From Aedes albopictus (lineage: Eukaryota; Arthropoda; Insecta; Diptera; Culicidae), in assembly GCF_035046485.1 (NCBI RefSeq), contig NC_085137.1, positions 341,176,505 through 341,240,504 of the forward strand: a DNA stretch of 64,000 nucleotides. Direction: 5' to 3'. Of the stretch, positions 21,740 through 33,124 are shown in pieces (positions within the stretch are counted from its first letter, which is position 1; the number at the start of each line of letters is the position of its first letter). The position numbers and the translations under genes were made by a program. A model generated the notes under the pieces. It worked only from the letters and a program-made list of their open reading frames with translations, was not told the DNA's origin and searched no databases.

Positions 21740-22947
21740 CACTCCCGATCAAAAGTTTGGGGTCACTCCCTCAAAAACATGTAATTTTTTAGGCCCATAT
21801 CTTCGCCAATTTGCGTCCGATTTCAAAACCCTAGGTTTCATTCAAAAGATAATAAGTCAAAGAAACTTTGAACATGATTTAAAAGAAACTTTTTCAAAAA
21901 AGTTTGTATGTAAACTTAACCCAAAGTGGCCAAATTTTCTAAAAAATGAATATAAACTTACGGCAGTGTCGCCGGAAATTGGGTCGACCAAATTTTAAGA
22001 TGAGAGCGGTAATATAACCCATTTTCTATTAGCTTTCAACTGCTTTTTACAGAACTTAGCTAAAAAATCTAGAAAAAAAGTTATTAAGTAAATTAACTCT
22101 TCATGTCATCGACCAAAAGTTTGGGGTCATCCCTCAATATGATGTATCAGCCAAAAGTTTGGGGTCACTTTCGTAAAACATGGAAAAGTGATTTGGTGAT
22201 TTCTTCGTCATCTATAGGTCAATTTTAATTCTTTTTGGCTCATTTCAAAGATAATTAACTAAATTTACGTTTGATGTCTTCAACTTAACGTGTTTAACGA
22301 TTTTTGTATATGAAAATGTTATGTAAAGTTAACACATTTCACCACACTTCAAAAAATGAGGCAACTTTACGTTAAGTTTTAGTATGTAAATTTCAACAAA
22401 TATGTGTGGTTCAATGTCTATGCAGTATGTATCATTCATTTTGTTTCAAATAAGCCAAGAATAATTAAAATTGAATGAAAGATGACAAAGATATCAACAA
22501 ATCACTTTTCCGTGTTTTACGATAGTGACCCCAAACTTTTGGCCGATACATCATTTTGAGGGGTGACCCCAAACTTTTGGTCGATGACATGAAGAGTTAA
22601 TTTACTTAATAACTTTTTTTCTAGATTTTTAGTTAAGTTCTGTAAAAAGCAGTTGAAAGCTAATAGAAAATGGGTTATATTACCGCTCTCATCTTGAAAT
22701 TTGGTCGACCCATTTTTCAGCGACACAAGTTTATATTCATTTTTTTGAAAATTTGACAACTTTTGGTCAAGTTCACAAACAAAATTTTTTGAAAAAGTTC
22801 CGTTTAAATCATGTTCAAAGTTTCAATGACTTATTATCTTTTGAATGAGACCTACTGTTTTGAAATCGGACGCAAATTGGCGAAGATATGGGCCTAAAAA
22901 AATTACATGTTTTTGAGGGGGTGACCCCAAACTTTTGATCGGGAGTG
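21740..22947. mobile_element. Tc1/mariner-like foldback, 1208 bp
   Basis: It has ends CACTCCCGATCAAAAGTTTG plus GGGTCAC, inverted at the right end, with TA on both sides (21738-21739 and 22948-22949). The arms continue as inverted repeats almost to the centre (about 22340), including internal copies of GCCAAAAGTTTGGGGTCAC in each arm. The word CAAAAGTTTGGGG is typical of Tc1-family ends. There is no transposase; frames inside are chance. Confidence 0.88.
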
Positions 22948-23050
22948 TAAATAAACTCTCTCAGCTGAGTTTTCTGTGTTCTGAGTTCTGTGATTCGAGA
23001 TAGTTTTACTGAATTATCAAATTGATTTATTTCATTCCAAGATGATAATA

Positions 23051-23520
23051 CAGGTACTCTTCGATATAACGTACAAAAAACTTTTCTCTTTGTACGTTAT
23101 ATCGAAGTGTACGTTATATCGAAGCAGACATTTTTTTATATTTTTTATGCTAGTATTGATTTATTCGACGTGAAATTAACCCCAAATAATGATTTTGGTG
23201 AAATTCACAAAAACAATAATGAAAAACATGGGTTTTCATGAAAAACTCATTTCGTTTTTTGTGCTTCGATATAACGTACATTTTGCTTCGATATAACGTA
23301 CACAAATTTTTTCCCCAAATTGTGCTCATTTTGGGTAACAAGGCTAATGCTGCAACACAGCATTGATTTGAGTGATTTCGTAGATTATCTGGTGGTTATT
23401 ACTGGAAAAAATGAAATTTTTCAATGGTGTATGTTATATCGAAGCAAAATGTACGTTATATCGTGTTCGCTATATCGAGGGTACGCTATATCGAGGGTAC
23501 GTTATATCGAAGAATACCTG
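23051..23520. mobile_element. pogo-like MITE with repeated TTCGATATAACGTAC
   Basis: Its ends are CAGGTAyTCTTCGATATAAC plus GTAC in inverted orientation, with TA on both sides (23049-23050 and 23521-23522). The word TTCGATATAACGTAC or a close variant occurs about nine times (near 23060, 23091, 23108, 23266, 23287, 23429, 23450, 23466-23490, 23498) in both orientations. It is probably a clustered transposase-binding site. Confidence 0.85.
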
Positions 23521-23975
23521 TATTCACCCTTTTTGAAGCGCAATAATTTTATATTTTTGCAACCCTAATTTTCACGGTAAATTTGAATGCGCATAGGTCT
23601 ACCAACACAATAACTACCTAAATATTACTATGAAATGATCGCTTTCTACTTACGAATGATGTATCCTCCTGAACTTTACGTGCCATCGGAGAAGCTTCTC
23701 TGCATCTTGAGCTGTCATAGTGTTTGTTTAAAAAAAAAAAATACAACAACCTCTTTTCGAGAATGGAAAATTTGTGAACTAGGTTTAAAATAGTTTTATT
23801 GCTACTCTTAATGTGGTTTGCAAAACCTCTCCGAGAGTGGTCCACTTAGCCGGAAGATGCTCTTAAAGAGGTTATCCAGAGGTTTTGATGTATAAATCAG
23901 TTTTATTGCAAGTTTAATAAAATTGATCATGAAGATCTTTTATAGAGCCAAACAAAACTTAAAATGTTACTTGGG

Positions 23976-24594
23976 GCAGTCTTACTCATTTGGTAGACAC
24001 TGCTCTGTTTTTCCGGCCGAAATCTTTGCTCTTATGTGCGGAGTGCATTCAGCACTTCAGCAGCGCGTAATGGGCAAAGTAATATACTTCTGTTTAGATA
24101 CCCAGGCTGCTAGTAAAGTACTTGCTTTGGTCAACTCTTGGTCAAAGTTAGTTATCGTTTGTCGAACTTAAATCGAGTTGCTGAATTCAGAAAATGCTGT
24201 TCACCATGTATGGGTGCCTGGCCATTCTTCAATAGCTGGAAATAAAATAGCTGATGAGTTAGCTCACACTAAAGCATCACATGACTTCATTCCCCCTGAG
24301 CCAGCTATTCCGATATCAAAGTGTTGGGTAAAGCTACAGATTCACACCTGGGCTGCCACTCAACACAGACGTTACTGGAATAGTTTGGAGTCATGTCGTC
24401 AAACCAAATTGTATTGTACTGGCGTGTACGACGATCCTATTCCCTTACCTGTCCTTTTCCTAGTCCCATCCTTTTTTTTTCTTTCCTTCTACTTTAGATA
24501 AATGATGAATTGGCTCGTGTTCATGTCGATGGCACAAATTTCCCAAATAAAGGAGAACGTGCCTCTGGAGCCGACCTACTGATACCTGATACCT
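23976..24594 (+). pseudogene. RNase H-bearing LINE, part after the insertion
   Basis: The RNase H domain resumes with FPAEIFALMCGVHSALQQRV (Glu of AEI is catalytic), then CLDTQAASKVLALVNS (DTQ in place of the usual DSQ) and, after one in-frame stop at 24168-24170, VWVPGHSSIAGNKIADELAH with the conserved His and final Asp. It ends AATQHRRYWNSLESCRQTK. The 3' untranslated part finishes with ACGTGCCTCTGGAGC and a short GATACCTGATACC tail. The same tail occurs at the 3' end of the minus-strand LINE at 60.7 kb. The RT-RNase H layout suggests an I/LOA-type group. Confidence 0.85.
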
Positions 24595-26218
24595 ATGTCA
24601 CGTATTCATCTGTACATGAAATTGCACATATTTAAAATGTTGCACTTCTTAGTACAATAAGTAAAACTGTCACAGTATCTAATGGTGGAACAACGCTCGC
24701 AAAAACTAGCACACACGAATCCCTCAGAGGTCGGACGATGCTATGGCGATGGTGCCGCAATGCATAGTCGGGCGACATCACACATTGTCAACTTGGTCAC
24801 ATGATACGACGGACGACATGATACCTATCTACCTACTTACATCACCTACACCACACGACCAACAACCGACGGCCAAGCGATTGGTAAGTTCAAGTGTCAA
24901 GAGATTCACACGAAGGTTTTTCCGACTGGACCGGAAGCGACACTAAATATACGCACATTCTCTGTTGCTAGAAATCTGGTGAACTGTTGGTTTGTCTCTT
25001 CCAGTGCGAACAAACATTTATTTTTGACACACGTAAGTGCGTCAAAATGTTCGAAAATTTATTAGGCGAATGGCAACTTCAGTTCTTAAAGGTAGGTGAC
25101 ATTAATTCCATATTTTATGTCCCACCCATTAAATATTCGTCTCGTTGCGGTATTTCTAAAGCGTTTCAAAGTTTAAATACAGTAATAAGTCTTACAGCAA
25201 CGATTACATGAATAATGCATTTTACCTTCAACCGTAAGCATCGCATCGTGCTCCGGGGGCAATAATAATGCTCAAACTTAGCGGAACTTTGCTTCATCTC
25301 CGGTCTTAAGCAGACGGAACCGGAAAGCTGTTCCTCTTTATTTACGTGCATCAACCGGCGGCGACCAGAGACGATGACGACGACTGTAAAGACAACGATT
25401 CTTTTCTCACAGCACCGAGCTGCTGTGCTGCTGACTCGATCCGCTTGCCGACTGGTGTGGACTCAAGCGAAAACTTTGTCCAAGATGTGGAAGTAAAGAA
25501 ATATTCGCATGTTTAGTCGAGCGTGTTATTTTGTGAGAAATCCAGGATGTTTCCTTCGGATTGGCAGTCGCAGAAAGCTTGAAAGCGGTTCCTCTTTTTT
25601 GATACCCAGCCATCTGACCTAGGGCACGGCAGTTGCCCTACACATGTATGAATCTGATGAGGATAGGGCATCGCAGGATCTGGAAAGGTTCTACGTATGT
25701 AAAACGACGAATGGTTAACGGCCTGTCGTCCGAAATCCCCATTGGAGCGGAAAAGAAACAAACGATTTGTCGCTTTCTATCGGATGTGTAGGAATTTGGG
25801 TTAGTCTCATACATTGTCATTGTGAAACATATCGTTTCGATTGAAATAAACCTTTTACTTCCTGGGACTAACTTACTGACATTCATCCCCGACCTCTCCA
25901 TCCCTATCATAAAACATTTGAAATATATTTTTATTCTAAAAGTCGCTGTTTCTCTTGTCGAAATAGATTTTTTAGTCTATTATACTCCTGTGCAGTGAGT
26001 TCATTATGACGCACAGAGCCGATCTTAATACCACCATTCCAAATGCTTTATTCCACCAGGTACTCCATAATTGGTTTCCCAAGCGATTTATTTAGAGATT
26101 TCTTTTGGATCCCCGTGACTCCTTCATTGATTATGCCTGGGTTACTTTTAGACATTTGCCCTGCTTCATTCATTGTTTCATTTGTTCAGTACATCAAATT
26201 CAAGATAAACTGAATCTT
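24595..26218. other. No recognised gene; one possible small intron
   Basis: Unassigned DNA. A GCGATTG/GTAAGTTC donor at about 24892 and a GTCTCTTCCAG acceptor at about 25009 could bound a 117-bp intron on the plus strand, but the flanks give no recognised protein. The minus-strand frames 25407-25613, 25513-25761 and 25638-25910 lack motifs. Confidence 0.3.
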
Positions 26219-26785
26219 GGTAACTCTCGCTGAGACCGGCCCACTATTTACACCTTGTCTTCAAAAATGTTTAAGGTGCCGATTTTCTGAAAGCCCTCGC
26301 TAAAAAAGTAAGAAAAATGCATTTGGTAACTCAAATTGATGGACCCCCTGTTAGTTTGAGCCACAACAATTTTTGCAGACCCCTCGATTTTGGTCAAATG
26401 GTGGCTCACTTAAACCGGTATAACTGCAGCAACGCAGCTGAAAAAGTATCATCGCAATCACTGCGAGTGAGTATATAGGATGATGATACTTTTTTATACG
26501 AATATTCGCTTTGGTTGCAGAAAATTATTACTTTGAAATTTCGAGCCACATATACAACATGGCTGCCGATGCTGATGATGCCGTAAAAAGCCTTAAGAGC
26601 CACCATTTGACCAAAATCGAGGGGTCTGCAAACATTGTTGTGGCTCAAACTAACGGAGGGTCCATCAATTTGAGTAACCAAATGCATTTTTCTTACTTTT
26701 TTAGCGAGGGCTTCCACAAAATCGGCACCTTAAACATTTTTGAAGACAAGGCCTAAATATTGAGCCGGTCTCAGCGAGAATTACC
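26219..26785. mobile_element. 567-bp foldback element
   Basis: Arms are inverted copies: GGTAACTCTCGCTGAGACCG with GC on the left, and the matching TCTCAGCGAGAATTACC end on the right. Inner blocks shared by the arms include GACCAAAATCGAGGGGTCTG and AAAATGCATTTggTTACTCA. The loop lies near 26430-26570. The frames 26406-26717 and 26511-26756 simply read across the palindrome. No target duplication was established. Confidence 0.85.
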
Positions 26786-26786
26786 C

Positions 26787-27485
26787 ATCTACGATACTTC
26801 TTCATAATACGCGGTCGAGGCAGGCAATCTCCAACCTCGGTCACGCCCAACGCTCACCAGATCTCTTTCCACTTGATCCGCCCACCTTGCACGCTGCCCT
26901 CCAAGTCTTTTTGTACCGTCCAGATGTTTTGCGATCACTATTTTTGCAGAGTTGTCGTCCAGCATTCTCACAACATGCCCTGGTCATCGTATCCTTCCTG
27001 CTTTTAAAGTGTAGAATCAGAATAAATTAAAATACACAAAAAAATAAATAAAAAAAAAACTTCAAGCTTTTGCCACTTTCCTGATGCTAGGTTCACCGTA
27101 GAGTGCACCAATCTCGTGATACATCCTTCGCCGCCACATACCGTTCTCCTGCACACCACTAAAAATAATCCTCAGCACCCAACGCTCGAACATTTTGAGT
27201 GCTTGTATGTCCTCTTCGAGCATAGTCTAGGTCTCGTGCCCATAGAAACCACCGATACATGGTGCATTTGGTGCGGGGTGAATCCTTTCCGACCGCAGGT
27301 TCATGTGGAGCCTATAGTATGCCCGACTTCCACTGATGATGCGCCTTCGTATTTCACGACTGACGTTGTTATATTCCGTTATTAAGGGTCCGAGGTAGAC
27401 AAAACCCTCGATCATGACCTCGAAATTATTTTCGTCTATCGTAACACTACTACCCAGGCTTGCTAATTTCACAGCACTTAGTCGG
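26787..27485 (-). pseudogene. RTE-like LINE, 3' coding end
   Basis: On the minus strand the segment encodes the end of the same style of LINE as 6.8-9.1 kb: VTIDENNFEVMIEGFVYLGP, EIRRRIISGSRAYYRLHMNL, then MWRRRMYHEIGALYGEPSI, and after an A-rich interruption (about 27005-27075) VMRMLDDNSAKIV and GQRARWADQVERDL. Several frame changes and stops mark it as dead. It begins mid-domain, so it is 5' truncated, and it abuts the foldback at 26785. Confidence 0.8.
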
Positions 27486-27589
27486 AAATGTGAATCGACG
27501 ACATCATTGATTATCCATAACTAATCAGCGTTATTGACTGGTTATGCATACAAACAGCAATTTACACCGCAAGTGTTGTAAATAGAAAA

Positions 27590-28028
27590 ATGTCATGACA
27601 TTTTTTTCATGAAATTCCACGACATTTTCTATCCCTGCCTATAGGGATAGCATCAATAATTCTTCCAGAGATTTCATCAGAAATACAAGAAATTTCATTT
27701 TTTTTTACAGAAAATCCCTTTTGGAAAACCTTCTAGCTTTTTTTTCAGAAACCTCTCTAGGGATCTCTTTATCTAGACATTTATTCTGATTTTTTTGCGC
27801 GGTTAGTTTAGATTTTTTTTTCAGCCAGAAATTCTTTCAACAATGTGTTCAAAATTTTACACGGATGTTTTTTTTTATTTTGAACATTTTGCATGGCTTG
27901 CTTCAGAAACTCCTTCATGAATTTCCCAAGAAACTTCCACAAGAATTTTTCTTTTCAAAGATTCCTCAACAGGTTCTTTAGAAACACCTTCCGGAAGTTT
28001 TTCAGGAATTTCTTTAGACATTCTAATA
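27590..28028. repeat. Degenerate GAATTTCT-type array
   Basis: Words such as GAATTTCTTTAGA, GAAACTCCTTC and TTTCCAGAAATT recur in an A+T-rich background. It looks like a decayed end of the GGAATTCCTGGA-type repeat found at 32-34 and 37-41 kb. Confidence 0.45.
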
Positions 28029-28031
28029 TTA

Positions 28032-30083
28032 CCCAAGTAACACAACTTGTTACATAATAGTTAAAAATTCACTTATAATACTTATTCAGAAGTATTTTTC
28101 TTGTTATATTTACTTAATTTCAAACACCTATATAATCAAAACAGCGCAAAAAATGGCGGCTTATAAAACATCTTTTAAGTTACATAAGATGTATTCATTT
28201 ACACTTATAGGACTAAAAGTGACGTTTGCCGTACCGTAAATTGTTATATTTAAATTATATGTCAACAATAAAAACTTGCAAAATTCATTTATAATACAAA
28301 CGTATTTATAAGTTGAAATTAAGCTACTTGCAAGAAATATAACTAAAATAATACACTTATAATACCATACCATAAGCATATGTTGAGATTCAGCTTATTT
28401 TAAGTGATATAACTAACATTCATAACAAACCTAGAAGATAAAAACCAATGTTGTCAGAAAAAAAAATCTATTTTCATGAATAAATTTTATTCCTTCAACG
28501 AGACATATTTTCTAATTCATGGCTTCCATAGCTTCTAAATTATTCAGATACAATACAGAAATGGGGGTTGCTCAGGAATGGTAGTGATGTTTTATGTGCG
28601 ATTCTAAATTTATCGTGAAACCATCATTTTTACTAGCCAGTAAATAAGGCGCCAGTGATTTGAATTAAAAACACATTATTATTCAACCAAAAAATACAGC
28701 TTTGTGAAGATGAATTACGATCTTACAGGAAAAAGCAACATGGCAGCTTGGACGAAATACTTACAGTGCCGTTCAAAGTGTTATAAACTGTGGTAAGCAC
28801 AATTGCAACTAAACTTACGAGCCAAGAGGACTATTACTGATAATGCCTCAAATGAAATTCCGTTATCAAAATATTAACATAAGAGCTGTTACATATACAC
28901 TAAGTTCAATTTTTACGCAACGGATGCGTCCGCGAAAAATCAGAACCATGTTATGTCATCATTATGTTAAAGGATAACTTCATACAAATGACATTAAATC
29001 AATGAATGAAATATTACCTTGTTTTTTACGTAATTTATTTAGATCAATCGGATAACGAAAGAAAATACTAAATGTCAATTTATTTCACATTTTTGTTTCA
29101 TAAAGCACACGTATTGATGTTTGTGAACGGTACTGTAAAGTGAAGAGTTTTACGGAAGAATTTATTCATGTCTACAAGCATTGGTTTGCAATAAAGTTGA
29201 AATAACGTTTAAAATGCATTGTGACAGCAATCCAACAATGAATTTTGGTTAGGTGTTCCGTCATCATTTATAATGCGTCTGAATAACATTTCTTCAACAT
29301 ACACACATGAAAGTATTATTTTGATTTTGTACCATCATTTACAACATTTAAATAACTAAATTATAACTTATTCTTTGATGAGGCTAGACTGTCAAATGTC
29401 GAAGCATTATTGTCAAGAATTGTGTTGTTTACTTTTGTGATGGTTAAAATCCTTGTCGGTATTATTAGCTTCCGTGGGATTTCCAATGCATTAACGCATT
29501 CGGAATAATCCAAGAGTGCTTCTGAAAATGTATTCAACGGAAGATAATAATAAGGAAACTGGCTTGCAGAACAAGGAAGCCCAGCTTACTGATAGAGCAT
29601 GTGAAGCTGACAAATGGATGCAGACGTTCACTACAGGGCGGTGGTGTCGAAAATGTTCATTTCAAGAGGTTTCAATCACAACATTGATGACAAACGAAGC
29701 CAAATAGTTTGCTATAGTGCGAATATATCTTGTGGATGCGGATGGATAACCGATTAAGTTCTAACTGTCTTTTTTGCCACGCTTTTGGAACAGAGATCTG
29801 AGCGTACCTAAAATTGTGTATGTTGAATGCTGGAAAAAATTTGCTGCTATCTCGATATATTTTCGTCATGATGTTCTAGTAGTGTTAAACAAAAGTATTT
29901 TAAAAGGAAATTTTATATATGATGAAACCGATGAGCGAAGAACATTTATTTTTGTTGTTTGTATTTGAAAAACGAAATTAGAGCTTAAAAATAACACAAT
30001 ATGTTTTCTGGAACTCATATATAACTTCTATATTACATCTTTGGAAATGTGGATTTGAAAAGATGTTTTCTGTGTTACTTGGG
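28032..30083. mobile_element. CCCAAGTAACACA-ended element, 2052 bp
   Basis: The ends are CCCAAGTAACACA and TGTGTTACTTGGG, flanked by TA on both sides (28030-28031 and 30084-30085). The interior is A+T-rich, without a transposase; small frames at 29516-29707 and 29774-29968 show no domain. It shares its ends with the element at 21318-23975. TA flanks suggest a Tc1/mariner-like target, but ends this short do not settle the superfamily. Confidence 0.7.
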
Positions 30084-30093
30084 TATCTTATTT

Positions 30094-31536
30094 CAGCCAT
30101 TCCATAGAAAAACGATGAAGTGCAACTCTGATTATCGTGAAACTTGGTGTGTTTGTAGTTCATCGTAAATAATTAGACCTGTATTTTTTATTTCGTCAGT
30201 AGGGTGACCAAGTTTCAGATAGGATGGTCCAAAAAATCATGGTTTTTATTTTTTTTTTAATTCATAACTTTTGAACCACTTAACCGATTTAATTCTTCTT
30301 CTTTTTTTTTTGTTTGAAAGCTATTGTATTCTAGTTTTCAGGAAAATTCAAATATATACGTTTTCATGGTCCCGAGGCTAAAGAGGTACCCTGATTTTAT
30401 ATTTTTATCAAAAAATAGGAAATTTTGCGTTACATAAAAAAATCAGAGATGTATGTTTTTAAGTTTTTGTGATAGGATTTTCTGAATATCGAGAGTCATA
30501 TATCCCTTTTGTGATGAACCAGCACAATTGTGCTGTTGAGGTACCATGTTTGCATATTTTTCTCATCCGTATAGACTTTTTTTTAAGTGATGGAATCTGT
30601 CTCCATCATTCAGTCATTACTTATACTTGTATGTGCATAAACAAACTTTTGTTTATGTTGCCGTAACAAGGTAAACAAAAAGTGGACAAAAATCGTAAAA
30701 CATGAAAAAGTTTAATCTGTCGTATATTTTTTAGTTCCGATTTATCTAGATAGTTAAAGCCAAAAACCGAAGGATAAAGAGTAGTTCTTTCAAATGAGGA
30801 AAATAATTGTTGTTTTGTTGGGAAATCTTAGAGTTCTGGAGAGCCAAAGTTAAGCAACTTGTATGGAGATTTAACTTTTTCGTGCTCCGTCCCGAAAGGG
30901 ATAATTTAATACAAGTTGCTCTAAAATTGCCTGATACTGTAAATCTTCATAAAACTTTGCCTTGCATTGTTTTTTTTTTTTGAGTGATTCCTGGTCTTTT
31001 TGGAATCCATACAAGCATAAGGTTTCAAAATACATATAATCAAATTAGAAAAAAACGTTTGTGTGGGAAAATTTGGCCTTTTATTTCCAAAAATTCATAT
31101 CTCAAAAACTAAAAAAAACATACATCCCTGATTTTTTGATATGTTACGCAAAATTTCCTGAATTTTCCGATAAAAATATAAAACCAGGGTACCTCTTTGG
31201 TCCTGAGACTATGAAAACGTGAAAAACCTAATATGTGTGCATATTTTTTTTTGCATAAAAATACAATTTGGCCCATTCAACGCATTTTTCTTGAAAACAA
31301 AAATTCAATAGCTTTCAAACTAAAAACAAGTTTAAAACCGGATAACTGGTTCAAAAGTCGTGATTTAAAAGAAATATATATTTAAAAACTTTGATTTTCA
31401 GAACTACCCTATCCGAAAATTGGTCACCCTAATGACGAAATAAAAAATACGGGTCTAATTATTTCCGATGAACTACAAACCTACCAAGTTTCACGACAAT
31501 CAGAGCTGCACTTTATAGTTTTTCTATGTAATGGCT
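30094..31536. mobile_element. 1.44-kb foldback element
   Basis: Left arm about 30094-30470 and right arm about 31105-31536 are inverted copies, starting CAGCCATTCCATAGAAAAAC and ending with the inverse TTTTTCTATGTAATGGCT. Inner shared blocks include GGGTGACCAAnTTTC and AGAGGTACCCTGnTTTTATA. The last bases of the right end lie beyond a SINE that landed at 31537; the arm continues after it with AACTTAAG (31812-31819). A one-armed relative lies at 18751-18985. Confidence 0.85.
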
Positions 31537-31800
31537 GGGGTTTCCTGTTAGCCCAGTGGTAAAGGCTATAGATCGCCAATCCGGAGATGGCGGGTTCAAT
31601 TCCCGTTCCGGTCGGGAAAATTTTCTCGACTCCCTGGACATAGCCTATCATTGTCCTTGCCACACAATGTACAGATTCATGCAATGGCAGGCAAAGAAAG
31701 CCCCTCAATTAATAACTGTGGAAGTGCTCTAAGAACACTAAGTTGAAGAGAGGCAGGCCAAGTTACAATGCGAACGTCGAGCCATAAAGAGAAGAAGAAG
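31537..31800 (+). repeat. tRNA-derived SINE, copy 3, with 11-bp TSD
   Basis: A full-length SINE of the 17271 family: A box in TAGCCCAGTGGTAAAGGC, B box GGTTCAATTCC, a body with AATTAATAACTGTGGAAGTG, and an AGAGAAGAAGAAG tail. The 11-bp ATGTAATGGCT is duplicated at 31526-31536 and 31801-31811, showing target-primed insertion into the end of the foldback at 30094. Confidence 0.92.
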
Positions 31801-31819
31801 ATGTAATGGCTAACTTAAG

Positions 31820-32512
31820 AAGTATGAAATCTTCCATAGATTCCTTCAGCAAGCTGAGTTGGCCTCTGGGAGCTTAAGTCCAACGGGTAGTCTACAAATT
31901 TCAGAGGACAATTTAACGCGGTAGCTGGTGGAACGCTTACCAATAGAGAGTACTCATGTACGGTCCCCCCTTTTGTCATCCCCAACGGGCGTACCGCGAA
32001 TGGGTAGGGAATGAGTTTTTAGTGGGTCGATCTCCACATACCCATTGAACCACCAGATTTACTCATTCTATAACAAAAAATAGGCTTCTCTAGATTTTTT
32101 TTTCATAATATTTCCGGGATTCTTTTAGAAATTACTCTAGGAACGATTAAAAAAATCAGTGCTTCATTCGGAAAATTTTCTCCAGAGACCCGCAGAATTT
32201 TTTCGAGAGATTCTTTTACAATTTTTGTTTATTCGTTCAATAATTTCTTCACAAATTCATCTAAGATTTTCTCTGGAAATAAGTCGGCAATTTCCTTATG
32301 AATTCCCATAAAAAACTCGTTCGGAGATAACTTCGACAATGTATTGAAAATCTTGCATGAAATGTTTCACAAATTTCTATAAAATTTGTTTGCAGATTAT
32401 TCCAGAAATTTCTCCAAGCATTGCTCCTAGGACTTCCTCAGAAATACAAATATGGATTATTAAGAAACAACTCCGAGGTGACATTATTCAGGTATTTTTT
32501 TAGAAACCATTT
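31820..32512. repeat. Degenerate AGAAATTyCTCCA array, part 1
   Basis: After about 200 bp of unassigned sequence, from about 32060 the words AGAAATTTCTCCA, GGAATTCC and TTCAGAAAT recur loosely. It is continuous with 33125-34300 except for the MITE between them. Confidence 0.5.
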
Positions 32513-33124
32513 CACGCTTAAACCGCTCAGCACTAAAGTGCATAATTTCCAGACACCAAAAATGTGTAACCCTTACACATTCACAAAATCAGCTCCTGCG
32601 TCCACAAAACCGTGAAATTTGCAAAACATTTTGGACGGCAATCTAGCTAGGTTTACTACCAGACAATCAGTAATCGTATAAGATATTGCATAAGATGATG
32701 AAGTGGAGGCCATATGCGTGCATGACTCCATTTAGGCGCATGCAAAATGTACGCATATCACCTCCACTATAGTGACCTTGATAAACAAATAAATATCGAA
32801 ATATCGCAAGTAGAAGAGTGTAAGAGCTGTTTTTGTGAATGTGTAAGGGGAGCGGACCTGGTGTGATGGTTAGAATACTTGACTATCACGCCGAGGACCT
32901 GGGATCGAATCCCACTCCCGACAAACTCACAAAATGTGGGTTCTTCCTTCGAAAGGGAAGTAAAGCGTGGGTCCCGAGATGAACTAGCCTAGGGCTAAAA
33001 ATCTCGTTAATACAGATAAAACAAACAAACAATGTGTAAGGGTTACACATGTTTGGTGTAGTCTGAAAATTGTGCACTTATGAGTAGGGCTTACACATTT
33101 TAAATGGTGAGCGGTTTTAGCGTG
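32513..33124. mobile_element. CACGCTTAAACCGCTCA-ended MITE holding a SINE
   Basis: The ends are CACGCTtAAACCGCTCA and TGAGCGGTTTtAGCGTG. Subterminal blocks AAAGTGCATAATTTyCAGAC and GTGTAACCCTTACACAT repeat in inverted orientation on the right. A SINE (32850-33030) is inserted. Without it the element is about 420 bp. The flanking bases (TTT/TTC) do not define a clear duplication, so the superfamily is open. Confidence 0.82.
32850..33030 (+). repeat. Short tRNA-derived SINE with 12-bp TSD
   Basis: A 181-bp SINE of a different family from that at 17271. The A-box region is GGTGTGATGGTTAGAATAC, the B box GGGATCGAATCCC, the body includes AAGTAAAGCGTGGGTCCCGA, and the tail is ATAAAACAAACAAAC. The 12-bp AATGTGTAAGGG is duplicated at 32838-32849 and 33031-33042. 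Confidence 0.9.

Larger units (their letters stand above)
21318..23975. mobile_element. CCCAAGTAACA-ended element splitting the LINE
   Basis: The ends are CCCAAGTAACA (21318) and TGTTACTTGGG (to 23975). The flanking LINE protein reads on from GAGVHSRELRLH before it to SYSFGRHCSVFPAEIFAL after it, which defines the insertion. It carries two further elements (21740-22947 and 23051-23520). A second element with the same ends lies at 28032-30083. Any target duplication is at most 2 bp (CA). Confidence 0.75.

Noticed and set aside
23058..23500. Centromere-type CENP-B box array
   Set aside because: The repeated word fits the TTCG start and central A but not the CGGG end of the CENP-B box; TA-flanked element ends explain it better.
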